NCBI GenBank assembly: GCA_023421955.1
Contig: JAEZSE010000027.1
Location: forward strand, 26,311-90,310
Reading direction: 5' to 3'
Source of the DNA: Bacillota bacterium
GTDB taxonomy: Bacteria; Bacillota; Clostridia; Christensenellales; UMGS416
DNA length: 64,000 nt
Shown here: positions 18,616 to 26,815 of the stretch, in pieces
Position numbering within the stretch: the first letter of the stretch is position 1
Layout: each line of letters starts with the position of its first letter
Program-made: the position numbers and the translations under genes
The notes under the pieces: model-generated
The model's input: the letters and a program-made list of their open reading frames with translations, nothing else
Database searches by the model: none
Told to the model about the DNA's origin: nothing

Positions 18616-19083
18616 TCATAAGCCTTCGGAGCCGGGCTGTGGGCAGTCGCACTTTACTGTATTGCGATCCACTCCGCACATCGGGCACAATCCCAGGCAA
18701 TCCTCGCTGCACAGATGCCGCATCGGTGCGTTCAACGAGATCAGGTCTCCAACCATCTGCTCTAAGTCAAGTTTTTCACCCTGATAAAGGTAGCGGTCGG
18801 GATGGTTCTCATCGGCCTCTTTGGCGTATTCCTCGCTGAAGTCAATCGTGAGCTCGGAAGGCACGTCTTTCAGGCAACGGCAGCAGGTAGCGGTGTATTC
18901 AGCGTGGATGCTGCCGGTCAGAACGAAATCCTCACCGGTATTGGTGGCTTTACCGCTCACCACGACCGGTTTTGTGAAGCGCAGCTCTTCTCCAGCCACA
19001 TTGATGGGTTCGAATTGCTCCGTAAGCTCAAACGGCATCGGTTGGCCGGGGGCTTTCAGCGCTCTTGAAATATCCAGGTGCAT
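18616..19083 (-). CDS. yceD: YceD/DUF177 family protein
   Basis: Member of DUF177, linked in other bacteria and plants to 23S rRNA accumulation and found beside rpmF. The 155-residue product has the conserved CCRCLKDV motif and a C-terminal cysteine cluster (HLCSEDCLGLCPMCG) that probably binds zinc. The ATG at 19083 has GGAGGAAGAAC upstream and gives MHLDISRALK; the longer frame has no site. It is the promoter-proximal gene of the yceD-rpmF unit. Confidence 0.9.
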   Translation of the reverse strand: MHLDISRALKAPGQPMPFELTEQFEPINVAGEELRFTKPVVVSGKATNTGEDFVLTGSIHAEYTATCCRCLKDVPSELTIDFSEEYAKEADENHPDRYLYQGEKLDLEQMVGDLISLNAPMRHLCSEDCLGLCPMCGVDRNTVKCDCPQPGSEGL

Positions 19084-19112
19084 GTTCTTCCTCCGAAAAG
19101 GCAACGCAGTCC

Positions 19113-19141
19113 ATTATATTGATATTGTGCTTTGTTGTCAA
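19113..19141 (-). promoter_or_regulatory. sigma-A promoter for yceD-rpmF
   Basis: On the minus strand, consensus TTGACA (19141-19136) and TATAAT (19118-19113) are spaced by 17 bp, 30 nt before the yceD start. Confidence 0.9.
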
Positions 19142-19229
19142 CAAATATTCACTCAAAATGCGTGTTTTTAACGATTCCGAGGTTACTGCAGCATCTGTTT
19201 TGACGCAAATTGTATGTTTTTACTGCGAT

Positions 19230-19988
19230 TTATCGTTTCCGGCAGATCAGAAACAACACACTTGATTTATCAGGCAGCTCTCCTGTGGGCCAACCCCACA
19301 GCCTGGAAAAGAAACGCAACGACTCCGGTGTTTCCGCGAAGTACGAGTTAAGCTCATCCGTTGTGGCCCCGGTGTCACGCCGCCAGCTTTCCGACTGCGC
19401 CCGCATTGCGTTGGTGTGCGGTTGGCCCAGTGCCTTTTCCACGGCGAACCCGCAGCGCTCCGCCAGCGCTGAAAGGTTCTCGGCCGTATAGAGCCGTAAG
19501 TGCCAGGGATTTTCCGGCTTGCCGGTGCTGTCTTGCGGTTCATAACCTTCCTTCGGCGCGGAGAGCAGCAGCCAGCGGCCCCGACGGAGCACCCGTGCCA
19601 GTTCCCTGAGCAGCAGACCGTCATCCTGCACATGCTCGATTGTCTCAAAGCACACGGCGCAGTCCAGGGAGTTGTCCGGCAGGAAGGGGAGGCCGCCATT
19701 CAGATCAGCCTGGCAAAAACCCACGTTGGTGATACCGACCTCTTTGCAACGCTCCGAACCCAGCGCCAAAAGGCAACTGTCGCGGTCAATGGCGGTCACG
19801 GTTTGAGCATGCCGCGCCAGAGAGAGCGCCCCGTAACCGCTGCCGCAGGCACAGTCCAGCGCCGTTGCGAGCCGGCGTTTGCGCATGAACTCAGCTGCAA
19901 ACTCATAGCGGGCCAGGTGCTCCACACGCACAAAGAAGTTGGCGCTGCCCCGGTCAAAGGGGTCGATACTCTCTGGGAATTTTGTCAT
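19230..19988 (-). CDS. class I SAM-dependent methyltransferase
   Basis: The 252-residue protein has the UbiE/Methyltransf_11 fold: motif I ALDCACGSGYGALSLA, acidic motif ending TAIDRD, and ETIEHVQDDGLLLRELARVL, with the post-motif VLRRGRWLLLSAPK. The substrate cannot be inferred; close relatives act on small molecules, lipids or sugars. The frame is about 147 nt upstream of yceD and reads in the same direction, but the strong promoter between suggests separate units. It is 33 nt downstream of the HD-domain gene, so those two may form an operon. Confidence 0.85.
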   Translation of the reverse strand: MTKFPESIDPFDRGSANFFVRVEHLARYEFAAEFMRKRRLATALDCACGSGYGALSLARHAQTVTAIDRDSCLLALGSERCKEVGITNVGFCQADLNGGLPFLPDNSLDCAVCFETIEHVQDDGLLLRELARVLRRGRWLLLSAPKEGYEPQDSTGKPENPWHLRLYTAENLSALAERCGFAVEKALGQPHTNAMRAQSESWRRDTGATTDELNSYFAETPESLRFFSRLWGWPTGELPDKSSVLFLICRKR

Positions 19989-20021
19989 CGTGCTGTGTAT
20001 TCCTTGCGTATCGATTCGGCA

Positions 20022-20639
20022 TTAGCGACTCGAGGAAAATGTATTCTCCATGACTCCTGGCAACATATCATAGATTGCCTTTCCGGCTTTCGTATCGAAG
20101 TAGTCCTTGATCTCAAATGTTCTTTTCCATTTGGGTATGATATTTGCATGGAACCCATGCCTCATAGCCACGTTAACCATTCTCTTTTCCATCAATATGA
20201 ATCCCGTATCGATTGCCAGGGTGTCACACAGCTGAATTAATAGATCATAATCATCATAGTCAATCGTCCGGACGTAATCATCCACAAAACGATATTCATC
20301 ATCAGTGCAATCCCATTTTCCAAATGCTTCCTTGATGTCTTTGTCCGGAAAGGAATGTGTCAGGCTGATTTTCGCAGCATCAGGTAGCCCCTTTTCCATG
20401 CAAAAATAATATCCATCGATGCTATGCCTCATGCCGGTGACGCCGAACCTTCTCCCGATATCATGCAGCATTCCCAACGCATGTGCCTTTTCAGAATCAA
20501 GCTCTGGACAGCATTGTGCAATGTTTCTCGCAGCCAGCCCTGCATACTGCGAGTGCTTCACCCAAGGCCCCGGATTCATCCGGGAGGCTTCCTCTAAAAG
20601 CTCTTCGGCCATCTCAACTGAAAGCTTATTGATTTGCAT
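20022..20639 (-). CDS. HD-domain phosphohydrolase-like protein
   Basis: The 205-residue protein has HD-superfamily metal residues: H in WVKHSQYAG, the HD pair in GMLHDIGRR, and a later D in QLCDTLAID. This resembles small bacterial HD hydrolases acting on nucleotides or phosphoesters. AGAGGTG precedes the ATG. It precedes the methyltransferase by 33 nt. The substrate is unknown. Confidence 0.8.
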   Translation of the reverse strand: MQINKLSVEMAEELLEEASRMNPGPWVKHSQYAGLAARNIAQCCPELDSEKAHALGMLHDIGRRFGVTGMRHSIDGYYFCMEKGLPDAAKISLTHSFPDKDIKEAFGKWDCTDDEYRFVDDYVRTIDYDDYDLLIQLCDTLAIDTGFILMEKRMVNVAMRHGFHANIIPKWKRTFEIKDYFDTKAGKAIYDMLPGVMENTFSSSR

Positions 20640-20809
20640 ATCAGCACCTCTGTGGGTTCACCCAATGATAGATTATATCATACTCAGCAATCGTCACCCA
20701 GATTGGACAAATGCATTTCCTGATAAGAGATGCCCGGAATTCAGCACAAGCATTTCCCGATGCCCATGGCAGTATGATATATGGATAGATCACTATTTCG
20801 GGGGAAGCC

Positions 20810-21946
20810 ATGAACTGGAAAGGCTGGCTGCTGGCAATCGCCACGGCGCTTCTGATGCTTGGGCTGGCGCTGCAGCCGGTGGTGGCGCTCGCGAGCGCAA
20901 GGGAGGGGCTTTCGCTGTTCCTAACCGTGGTGCTGCCATCGCTGCTGCCGTTTATGGTGTGCGCCCAATTGTTTATTGAAAGCGGCGCAGCCTCAGCAGC
21001 GGGCAGGGTGCTGAACCGCCTGATGCGGCCGCTCTTTGCTTGCCCCGGCGAGTCGGCGTTTGCACTCACCGCCGGGCTGTTGGCAGGATATCCCACCGGT
21101 GCAAGGCTTGCGCTGGATTTGTATGAGCAAGGCCTGGTCTCAAAGGAGGATGCTGCCCGCACCGGGCTTCTGGCCTCCTCCTGCGGGCCGGTGTTTATGC
21201 TGGGAGCGGTGGGCGCCGGGTTGCTCCAAAACCCGGCGGCAGGTTGGTTGATCTTCATCAGCCATGTGGTGGCTGTCGTGATGACAGGCGTATTGTTTTC
21301 CATCAGGGGCAATCGCTCTGCCGGAACTATCCGGCAGCCAACGGCGGGGGAGTGCAAGCCGGTGATGGAGGCCTTCGGTGAGGCAATCAAAAAGACTGTG
21401 CTCACACTGTGGACGGTCGGGGGATACATTGTCTTGTTCTCAGTGCTCACTGCGCTGCTGCGCCACTACAACCTGTTGGCGCCGGTGGCAGCGGTGCTTA
21501 CCCCTGTGTTGAAACTGCTGGGCCTGGAGCAGGGGCTTGCGGCGCCCTTGGCCATAGGCGCGATCGAAATGACCAATGGTTGCAACGCTGTGGCCGCAGC
21601 GCAGGCCACACTGGCCAACCGCTGCGCCGCAATGGCGATGCTCGTCTCTTTTGGCGGCCTGTGCATTCAGGCGCAGTCGATGCTCTTCCTTGCCAAGATC
21701 GGCCTTCCCTTTGGCAGGTTTCTTCTGATGAAAACAGCGCAGGCGGCGATTGCCTTCGCCGCCTGCCGCGTATTTGCATTACTGCCTGCGTTTGATACAG
21801 TGCTGTGTATGGGAAGCATTGCCGTGCCCGGTTTCACCTTCGCATCGGCGTTGCTTTCCTCGGCTGTGTATACAGCCGGGGGCATGCTCGTGTTTGTGGG
21901 GCTCAGCTTCTTCAGCGGCCGCGCATCGACTCGCGGTTCTGCTTGA
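20810..21946 (+). CDS. ylbJ: YlbJ-like sporulation integral membrane protein
   Basis: Membrane protein of 378 residues with about eight to nine hydrophobic segments and two nucleoside-recognition (Gate) halves. The family signature GLLAGYPTGARLALDLYEQG is present. In Bacillus, ylbJ is a mother-cell gene needed for normal spore cortex and sits beside coaD (ylbI) and rsmD (ylbH), exactly the genes found here, but now in convergent orientation. Its 3' end overlaps the coiled-coil gene by 35 bp on the opposite strand. A GGGGGAAG ribosome site precedes the ATG. Confidence 0.88.
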   Translation: MNWKGWLLAIATALLMLGLALQPVVALASAREGLSLFLTVVLPSLLPFMVCAQLFIESGAASAAGRVLNRLMRPLFACPGESAFALTAGLLAGYPTGARLALDLYEQGLVSKEDAARTGLLASSCGPVFMLGAVGAGLLQNPAAGWLIFISHVVAVVMTGVLFSIRGNRSAGTIRQPTAGECKPVMEAFGEAIKKTVLTLWTVGGYIVLFSVLTALLRHYNLLAPVAAVLTPVLKLLGLEQGLAAPLAIGAIEMTNGCNAVAAAQATLANRCAAMAMLVSFGGLCIQAQSMLFLAKIGLPFGRFLLMKTAQAAIAFAACRVFALLPAFDTVLCMGSIAVPGFTFASALLSSAVYTAGGMLVFVGLSFFSGRASTRGSA

Positions 21947-22355
21947 CAATATCCAGGCTCCTGGACACATAGCTTTCCAGGTCTGCCAGAATGTCTTCCA
22001 CATACTCGTTGGCGCTCTTCTTGATTTCCCTGGCGCTGGAGTGGGCGGCGGTCAGGATCTCCTCGGCGCGTACGGCGGCCATGCGGGTGATCTCCTCCTG
22101 CTCCACCAGCTTGCGGGCTTTGCTCTCAGCATCGGCGATGATCGCCTCTGCTTCCTTCTCAGCATCGTAGAGGATTTGGTTCTTTTCACTCTGGATCGTC
22201 TGGGCTTCCATAATTTCCCGTGGCATGTTCTGCCGGATGTCGCCCACGATGTTCAGGCACTTCTCCCTGTCCACCATCGCCTTTGCGGAAAACGGCACGT
22301 TGGATGCCTTCTCCAGCTCGTCCTGCAAATAGTCCAGCAATCCCATGATATTCAT
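21912..22355 (-). CDS. coiled-coil protein, ATPase-subunit-like, unknown function
   Basis: A 147-residue, charged helical protein. A central segment rich in alanine and glutamate (EKEAEAIIADAESKARKLVE) resembles the stalk of F/V-ATPase subunit B/E or DivIVA-type coiled coils. There is no signal or membrane segment. The ATG at 22355 has GGAGG at good spacing. It follows coaD by 38 nt and is probably co-transcribed with rsmD-coaD. Similar genes occur next to coaD in many clostridia; the function is unknown. The 3' end overlaps ylbJ in antisense. Confidence 0.75.
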   Translation of the reverse strand: MNIMGLLDYLQDELEKASNVPFSAKAMVDREKCLNIVGDIRQNMPREIMEAQTIQSEKNQILYDAEKEAEAIIADAESKARKLVEQEEITRMAAVRAEEILTAAHSSAREIKKSANEYVEDILADLESYVSRSLDIVKQNRESMRGR

Positions 22356-22393
22356 TTGTCCGTCCTCCAAATCAAGCGCTGCGGGCTTTGCGT

Positions 22394-22879
22394 TCAGCGG
22401 CTCCGGTTCAGCGCGTTTTTGACAAATTCCAGGTTGGCCTGTGGGATCAGGTCGGAGATTTCGCCGCCGTGGCTGCCCACGTCTTTTGCCATCGAGGAGC
22501 TGATGAACGAGTGCTCGATGGCAGTCATGATAAACACCGTTTCTATGCCGGGGGCCAGCTTGCGGTTCATGGAGGCGATCTGAAACTCCATCTCGAAATC
22601 GGATAGAGCTCTCAACCCCCGCACGATGGCGTGTGCTTCCAGGCCTTTGGCATAATCTGCCAGCAAGCCACCGAAGCTTGCCACAGTCACGTTGGGCAGG
22701 TGGGCTGTCGCCTTTTTCAGCATCATGACCCGGTCTTCCACGGTGAACGTGGCTTTCTTCGCAGCGTTATTTAGCACAGCCACCACCAGCTTGTCGCACA
22801 GCCGGCTGGCCCGCTCCGCCACGTCGATGTGGCCCACGGTGGCCGGGTCAAAGCTGCCTGGATAAATCCAAAGACTCAT
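22394..22879 (-). CDS. coaD: phosphopantetheine adenylyltransferase
   Basis: Catalyses the penultimate step of coenzyme A synthesis. The 161-residue protein has the nucleotidyltransferase motif GSFDPATVGHIDVAERA (TxGH), RGLRALSDFEMEFQIA and the C-terminal ISSSMAKDV, all typical of bacterial CoaD. It overlaps the rsmD stop by 4 nt, a conserved gene pair in Bacillota, with AGGAAGA as ribosome site. Confidence 0.97.
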   Translation of the reverse strand: MSLWIYPGSFDPATVGHIDVAERASRLCDKLVVAVLNNAAKKATFTVEDRVMMLKKATAHLPNVTVASFGGLLADYAKGLEAHAIVRGLRALSDFEMEFQIASMNRKLAPGIETVFIMTAIEHSFISSSMAKDVGSHGGEISDLIPQANLEFVKNALNRSR

Positions 22880-23424
22880 TGGTCTTCCTGCCTTTTATAG
22901 AATGAAAACGCTGATGCGCCATAGCATCGCGTGCCTGTCTTGGCCAGGCCCGTCACAGTATCCGGCAGAGTGTCGGTGGAGCTGTGTTCTGCCACAACCA
23001 CACCGCCTGGTGCGAGCAGCCCCGCGCAACCCTCAATCGCCTTGGTGAGCAGCCCGGATGCGTAGGGTGGATCCAAGAACACCAGATCGAAGATGCTGCC
23101 GGAGAGCTGCTTGACCCCGGTCAAGAAATCCGCTTGGTGGATCTCCACCTGAGGCAGCACTCCCAATGACCGGGCGTTGTCTTCGAGCAGTTTCGCTGCT
23201 GCACGGTCATACTCAAACAGCACAGCCTCCGCCGCACCACGGCTCAACGCCTCGAACGAAAGCGCCCCGCTTCCGGCAAACCCATCAAGCACCCTGGCAT
23301 TTTCAATGACGCCATGCAGGATGTTGAACAGCGCGCCCCGGGCCTTGTCGCCGGTGGGGCGGGTGGAACTACCGGGTGGTGCTTCGAAATTCCTCGATCG
23401 GAGCTTTCCGGCGATGATACGCAA
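22876..23424 (-). CDS. rsmD: 16S rRNA (guanine966-N2)-methyltransferase
   Basis: RsmD methylates G966 of 16S rRNA in the assembling 30S subunit. SAM motif I VLDGFAGSGALSFEALSRGA and catalytic motif FLDPPYASG are clear. The frame opens at an ATG at 23439 without a ribosome site, but that ATG sits inside ATGGAGG, which itself is a good site for a TTG at 23424. The TTG start gives MRIIAGKLRSRNF, the canonical RsmD beginning, and about 182 residues. Operon rsmD-coaD-coiled coil. Confidence 0.94.
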   Translation of the reverse strand: MRIIAGKLRSRNFEAPPGSSTRPTGDKARGALFNILHGVIENARVLDGFAGSGALSFEALSRGAAEAVLFEYDRAAAKLLEDNARSLGVLPQVEIHQADFLTGVKQLSGSIFDLVFLDPPYASGLLTKAIEGCAGLLAPGGVVVAEHSSTDTLPDTVTGLAKTGTRCYGASAFSFYKRQEDQ

Positions 23425-23622
23425 GCTTGAAGCCTCCATTATGGCTGATCATTGCCGTATTTACATTATTTTACTATAAGTGGTTGCGCTTCACAAGCAA
23501 GAATCAACCTGTGATGATTTGAGAATCACTCCAATACTCCATGAAATCTTCGTAAGAACGATCTTTGCTGCCTGTTTTCTTGCACTGGCCATCGGGCATC
23601 TATTCTGGGAAGGACGTGGCGT

Positions 23623-25314
23623 ATGAAGAGTATTATTCAATGTGATGAAACCAAGTGCGAGGGTTGCAACCGCTGCCTCAGAGTTTGCCCGGTGGATGGC
23701 GCAAACCTTGCCTACCATGCTGCTGGCACTTGCTGTGTGAAGCTGGATCCGGACCGTTGCATCCATTGCGGTGCGTGCATTTCCATTTGCCAGCATGGCG
23801 CGCGTTATTATCTGGATGATACCGAGCGCTTTTTTCATGATCTGGAAAATGGCGTTGAGATCAGCCTGATTGTAGCCCCTGCCAGCCGCACCAACTTCTC
23901 TGACCTGTCTGGCGTGCTCTCCTGGTTGAGGGGCCTTGGTGTTAGGTCGGTATTCGATGTTTCCCTCGGCGCTGATATCTGCACCTGGGCACATATCCGT
24001 ATGATTGAGCAGACCAACCCGGGCCCTGTCATCACCCAGCCATGCCCGGCCATTGTGAACTACATCACCAAGTATCAGCCCCAATTGGCAGGCAACCTCT
24101 CTCCCATTCACAGCCCGATGCTTTGCACGGCGATCTTCATGAAGAAGGTGATGGGTGTGGGTGGTAAAATCGCAGCGCTCTCACCCTGCATTGCAAAAAG
24201 CAGCGAGTTTGATGCCACCGGTATGGTGGACTATAACATTACCTTCCGGGCGCTTCAAGATTTCATAGATCGCCGCGGTGTCAGGTTTACGGCTGAGCCG
24301 TTTGAGTTTGACCACATTGATTCATCCTTAGGCCGTCTCTTCCCGATGCCCGGCGGCCTCAAGGAAAACCTGGAGCATTATTTGGGCAATACCCTGCGCG
24401 TGGACCGCGGAGAAGGCCAGCAGCATGTCTATAGGGCGCTGGATCAATACGCCAAGGAGCCAACTGAATACCTTCCGGCAGTGTATGATGTGCTCAACTG
24501 CTCCGAAGGCTGCAACAAGGGCACCGGTTGCGGCAACAGCCCCTCAATATTTGAGATTCACAGCAAAATGCACGCGGAGCGCAAAACTGTGACACAGGCT
24601 AGCAAGGCCGACAAAGCCATGATGACCGAGTTGTTTGACCGCTTTGACAAACGGCTGAACTGGAAGGATTTCACCAGGACCTATCTGCTGCACCCTATCC
24701 AGGTGCGCGATGTGGATGCCCGAGCCATGGAAGAGGCGTTCCTTTCGCTTGGAAAAACCAATGATGTTGAGCGGCATCATAACTGCAGCGCTTGCGGATT
24801 TGAAACTTGCCACGAAATGGCAATTCGGATCGCGCGCGGTGAAAACGTGCCGGAGAATTGTATTGAGAAAAACCGCTTGACGGTGCGCAACGAGCATCAG
24901 GCATTGTTGCAGGAGAAAAAACTGAACGAGCTGAACATTGAGCAGATGGCGACGGAAGTGAATGAGATCAAGCGCCTGTATGATGATGTGCTTCAAGCCG
25001 TCAAAGACATTGATGTCGCAATCGCGGGTTATCAGGGAATGGCCGATGTGGTTAACTCCATCGCGATGCAGACCAACTTGCTGGCGCTGAACGCCTCCAT
25101 TGAAGCAGCCCGTGCTGGCCGCCATGGCAGCGGATTTGCTGTAGTTGCTGACGCGATCCGCAAACTGGCGCTTGATTCACAGGAGGCAGTGAAGGAATCC
25201 GAGGGCACCAGCCGGTTTGCTGCCAGCTCCATTGAGGAAATCAATACCTCCAGTCACAATGTGCAGCAGTCACTGCTTAAGGTGACCGAATATCTAAGTG
25301 AGATATCGGGATAA
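23623..25314 (+). CDS. [FeFe]-hydrogenase-like H domain fused to Fe-S and chemoreceptor signalling domains
   Basis: The 563-residue cytosolic protein begins with two [4Fe-4S] ferredoxin motifs (C12,15,18,22 and C46,49,52,56). The H-cluster domain follows at about 80-340: L1 TQPCPA (C141), L2 SPCIAKSSE (C189) and L3 NCSEGC (C293, C297). All four cluster ligands are kept, but the proton-relay cysteine of the usual TSCCP is proline and the GGG end of L3 is altered, so efficient turnover is unlikely. Near 385 a CSACGFETC FeS motif follows. The C terminus is a short methyl-accepting chemotaxis signalling tip (NLLALNASIEAARAG). No membrane segment. Most likely an H2/redox sensor talking to CheA/CheW or another partner; this is inference. 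Confidence 0.88.
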   Translation: MKSIIQCDETKCEGCNRCLRVCPVDGANLAYHAAGTCCVKLDPDRCIHCGACISICQHGARYYLDDTERFFHDLENGVEISLIVAPASRTNFSDLSGVLSWLRGLGVRSVFDVSLGADICTWAHIRMIEQTNPGPVITQPCPAIVNYITKYQPQLAGNLSPIHSPMLCTAIFMKKVMGVGGKIAALSPCIAKSSEFDATGMVDYNITFRALQDFIDRRGVRFTAEPFEFDHIDSSLGRLFPMPGGLKENLEHYLGNTLRVDRGEGQQHVYRALDQYAKEPTEYLPAVYDVLNCSEGCNKGTGCGNSPSIFEIHSKMHAERKTVTQASKADKAMMTELFDRFDKRLNWKDFTRTYLLHPIQVRDVDARAMEEAFLSLGKTNDVERHHNCSACGFETCHEMAIRIARGENVPENCIEKNRLTVRNEHQALLQEKKLNELNIEQMATEVNEIKRLYDDVLQAVKDIDVAIAGYQGMADVVNSIAMQTNLLALNASIEAARAGRHGSGFAVVADAIRKLALDSQEAVKESEGTSRFAASSIEEINTSSHNVQQSLLKVTEYLSEISG

Positions 25315-25327
25315 GCGCTCACCATTT

Positions 25328-25356
25328 TTGACAACACCATGTGAGTATGTTATGCT
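25328..25356 (+). promoter_or_regulatory. strong sigma-A promoter in gene-free region
   Basis: TTGACA (25328-25333) and TATGCT (25351-25356) are spaced by 17 bp. The expected start is near 25363, at the 5' arm of a long-range stem, and no good reading frame follows for more than 400 nt. Confidence 0.75.
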
Positions 25357-25362
25357 TTTGAG

Positions 25363-25605
25363 TGCGGCGCGCGCGGGTCTGTGGCTGAAAATCGATGCCA
25401 GTCGCGGGCAAAACGATCCACGTAACCCACCGCAAGCGGGCAGACGCCCGGTGCAGGTGGCGAGCATGGCGCGGTTTAGAAGTAAGTCCGGCCGGATAAC
25501 CAAGCCGAGAGGGCCAATCGTGAGGCAGTTGCCAAGCAACCGTCCCAGCCGGCGAATGTGGGGCCAAAAGCCAGGTCAGCCGTTGTGCGCCGCATCATGA
25601 TGTTT
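25363..25605 (+). ncRNA. probable structured non-coding RNA, family not identified
   Basis: About 240 nt lie downstream of a strong promoter without a plausible gene. TGCGGCGC at 25363-25370 is perfectly complementary to GCGCCGCA at 25587-25594, closing the whole element, and CATCATGATG followed by TTTT comes right after. Between the arms are several short GC stems, for example GCGGGCAGACGCCCG and GTTGCCAAGCAAC, and purine-rich single-stranded stretches such as GGATAACCAAGCC. It does not show the hallmark sequences of RNase P, tmRNA, SRP RNA or 6S RNA as I know them. Its size would suit raiA RNA or another clostridial family, but I cannot assign it. Confidence 0.6.
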
Positions 25606-25876
25606 TACCCTTTGAGCGGGTCATGAATGCCAGTTTTTCGTATGGATGCGCGCATTGGGAAACCGGGGACGGTTTTCAGTTATCCACAGGAATCTTGGCG
25701 GTTATTATGCAAAACAACCCGCAGTAAGTCGAATCATGAATCAAAATGTTAACTGAATTTTAACTACCCACAGATTTTATCCACAATTCCACAGGCTGGG
25801 CCTGTGGCTGCGCCATTTGATAGGTTCGGCGATTTCAACACAAAATCTGCTGGCGAAACAGGAGGATTTCCATCGG
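25606..25876 (+). other. gene-free AT-rich stretch with DnaA boxes
   Basis: Two perfect DnaA boxes, TTATCCACA, occur at 25680-25688 and 25777-25785. Weaker matches are at about 25763-25772 (CTACCCACA) and about 25787-25795 (ATTCCACAG). The sequence between is AT-rich (GTTAACTGAATTTTAAC). It lies upstream of the PfkB gene and no gene is seen in it. It could be a DnaA-responsive regulatory or titration site. Confidence 0.6.
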
Positions 25877-26815
25877 ATGATTGCCGCATTGTGCGCCAAT
25901 CCCTGTGTGGACAGGACGGTTGAGGTTGAGAAATTCACACCCGGCGGCATGAACCGCATCCTCCGCACACGAGCGGATGGCAGCGGTAAGGGCGTGAACA
26001 TCGCGCTGGCCTGCGCGAAGCTCGGCATGGATTCGGTTTGCCTGGGGTTTATGCCGGGGCAGGGGAACGGGCTTGTGCTGGGCAGGCTAGTGGCCGGCGG
26101 TTGCCAGAGCGACTTTGTGGCCTGCCCTGGCGTGGTGCGCATAAATCTGAAGGTGTTGGACCGTTCCTCTGGCGTCATCACGGAAATCAACGAAAGCGGC
26201 CCCACAGTGGATGACACTTTGGTGGAATCCCTGATCAATTCCGCGATCAACTGGGCTGCCCGGTGCTCCTTTTTGGTTCTCACCGGCAGCACCCCGCCCG
26301 GATGCCCGGCAGACATCTACCGCCGAATTACCGAAGAAGTGAAGAGGGAAGCCTCTGGCTGCCGCGTGGTGCTGGATGCCGAGGGTGCGCGGCTTGCCGA
26401 GGGTCTGAAGGCTGTTCCTTTTTTGGTCAAGCCCAATCGGTATGAACTGGAGTTGCTCTGCGGCCGCAACCTGGAAACCATCGCGGATATCCACGCTGAG
26501 GCGCAAAGGTTGATCGGGCTTGGCGTGACTGTTGTGGCCGTTTCGCTTGGTGGTGAAGGAGCCTATATCACCGATGGGAAACAAGCCTTCCGCGCTGCCG
26601 CCATGGATGTGCCGGTGCGCAGCACGGTGGGTGCAGGCGACTCAATGGTGGCCGGCATGCTGCTGGCGCTCGATCAGGAGTTGCCGCTTGAGGAAGTATT
26701 CCGATATGGTGTTGCCGCCGCGTCGTCCAGTGTGACCACGGAGGGCACGGGGCTCATAGACGAACCATTATTCCGGCAGTTGTTGCCGGTTGTAAATTTG
26801 AAGGCGGTAATGTGA
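25877..26815 (+). CDS. PfkB-family sugar kinase (1-phosphofructokinase/tagatose-6-phosphate kinase type)
   Basis: A 312-residue ribokinase-fold enzyme of the FruK/LacC type. The N terminus MIAALCANPCVDRTVEVEKF is typical for this branch, GSGKGVNIALACAKLG binds the sugar phosphate, and GAGDSMVAG carries the catalytic aspartate and anion hole. I choose the ATG at 25877, where GGAGG is 11 nt upstream; the longer frame starts without a site. No PTS or fructose genes are adjacent. Its stop codon overlaps the homoserine kinase start (TGATG), so the two are coupled, an odd pairing for a sugar kinase. The substrate is not certain. Confidence 0.85.
   Translation: MIAALCANPCVDRTVEVEKFTPGGMNRILRTRADGSGKGVNIALACAKLGMDSVCLGFMPGQGNGLVLGRLVAGGCQSDFVACPGVVRINLKVLDRSSGVITEINESGPTVDDTLVESLINSAINWAARCSFLVLTGSTPPGCPADIYRRITEEVKREASGCRVVLDAEGARLAEGLKAVPFLVKPNRYELELLCGRNLETIADIHAEAQRLIGLGVTVVAVSLGGEGAYITDGKQAFRAAAMDVPVRSTVGAGDSMVAGMLLALDQELPLEEVFRYGVAAASSSVTTEGTGLIDEPLFRQLLPVVNLKAVM

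Noticed and set aside
20419..20979. 186-codon plus-strand frame across the HD gene and ylbJ start
   Set aside because: It overlaps two well-supported genes and shows no domain or ribosome site.
25745..25765. Second Rex site (GTTAACTGAATTTTAAC)
   Set aside because: The half-sites have the wrong spacing and the right arm lacks ACA, so it does not match the Rex pattern.
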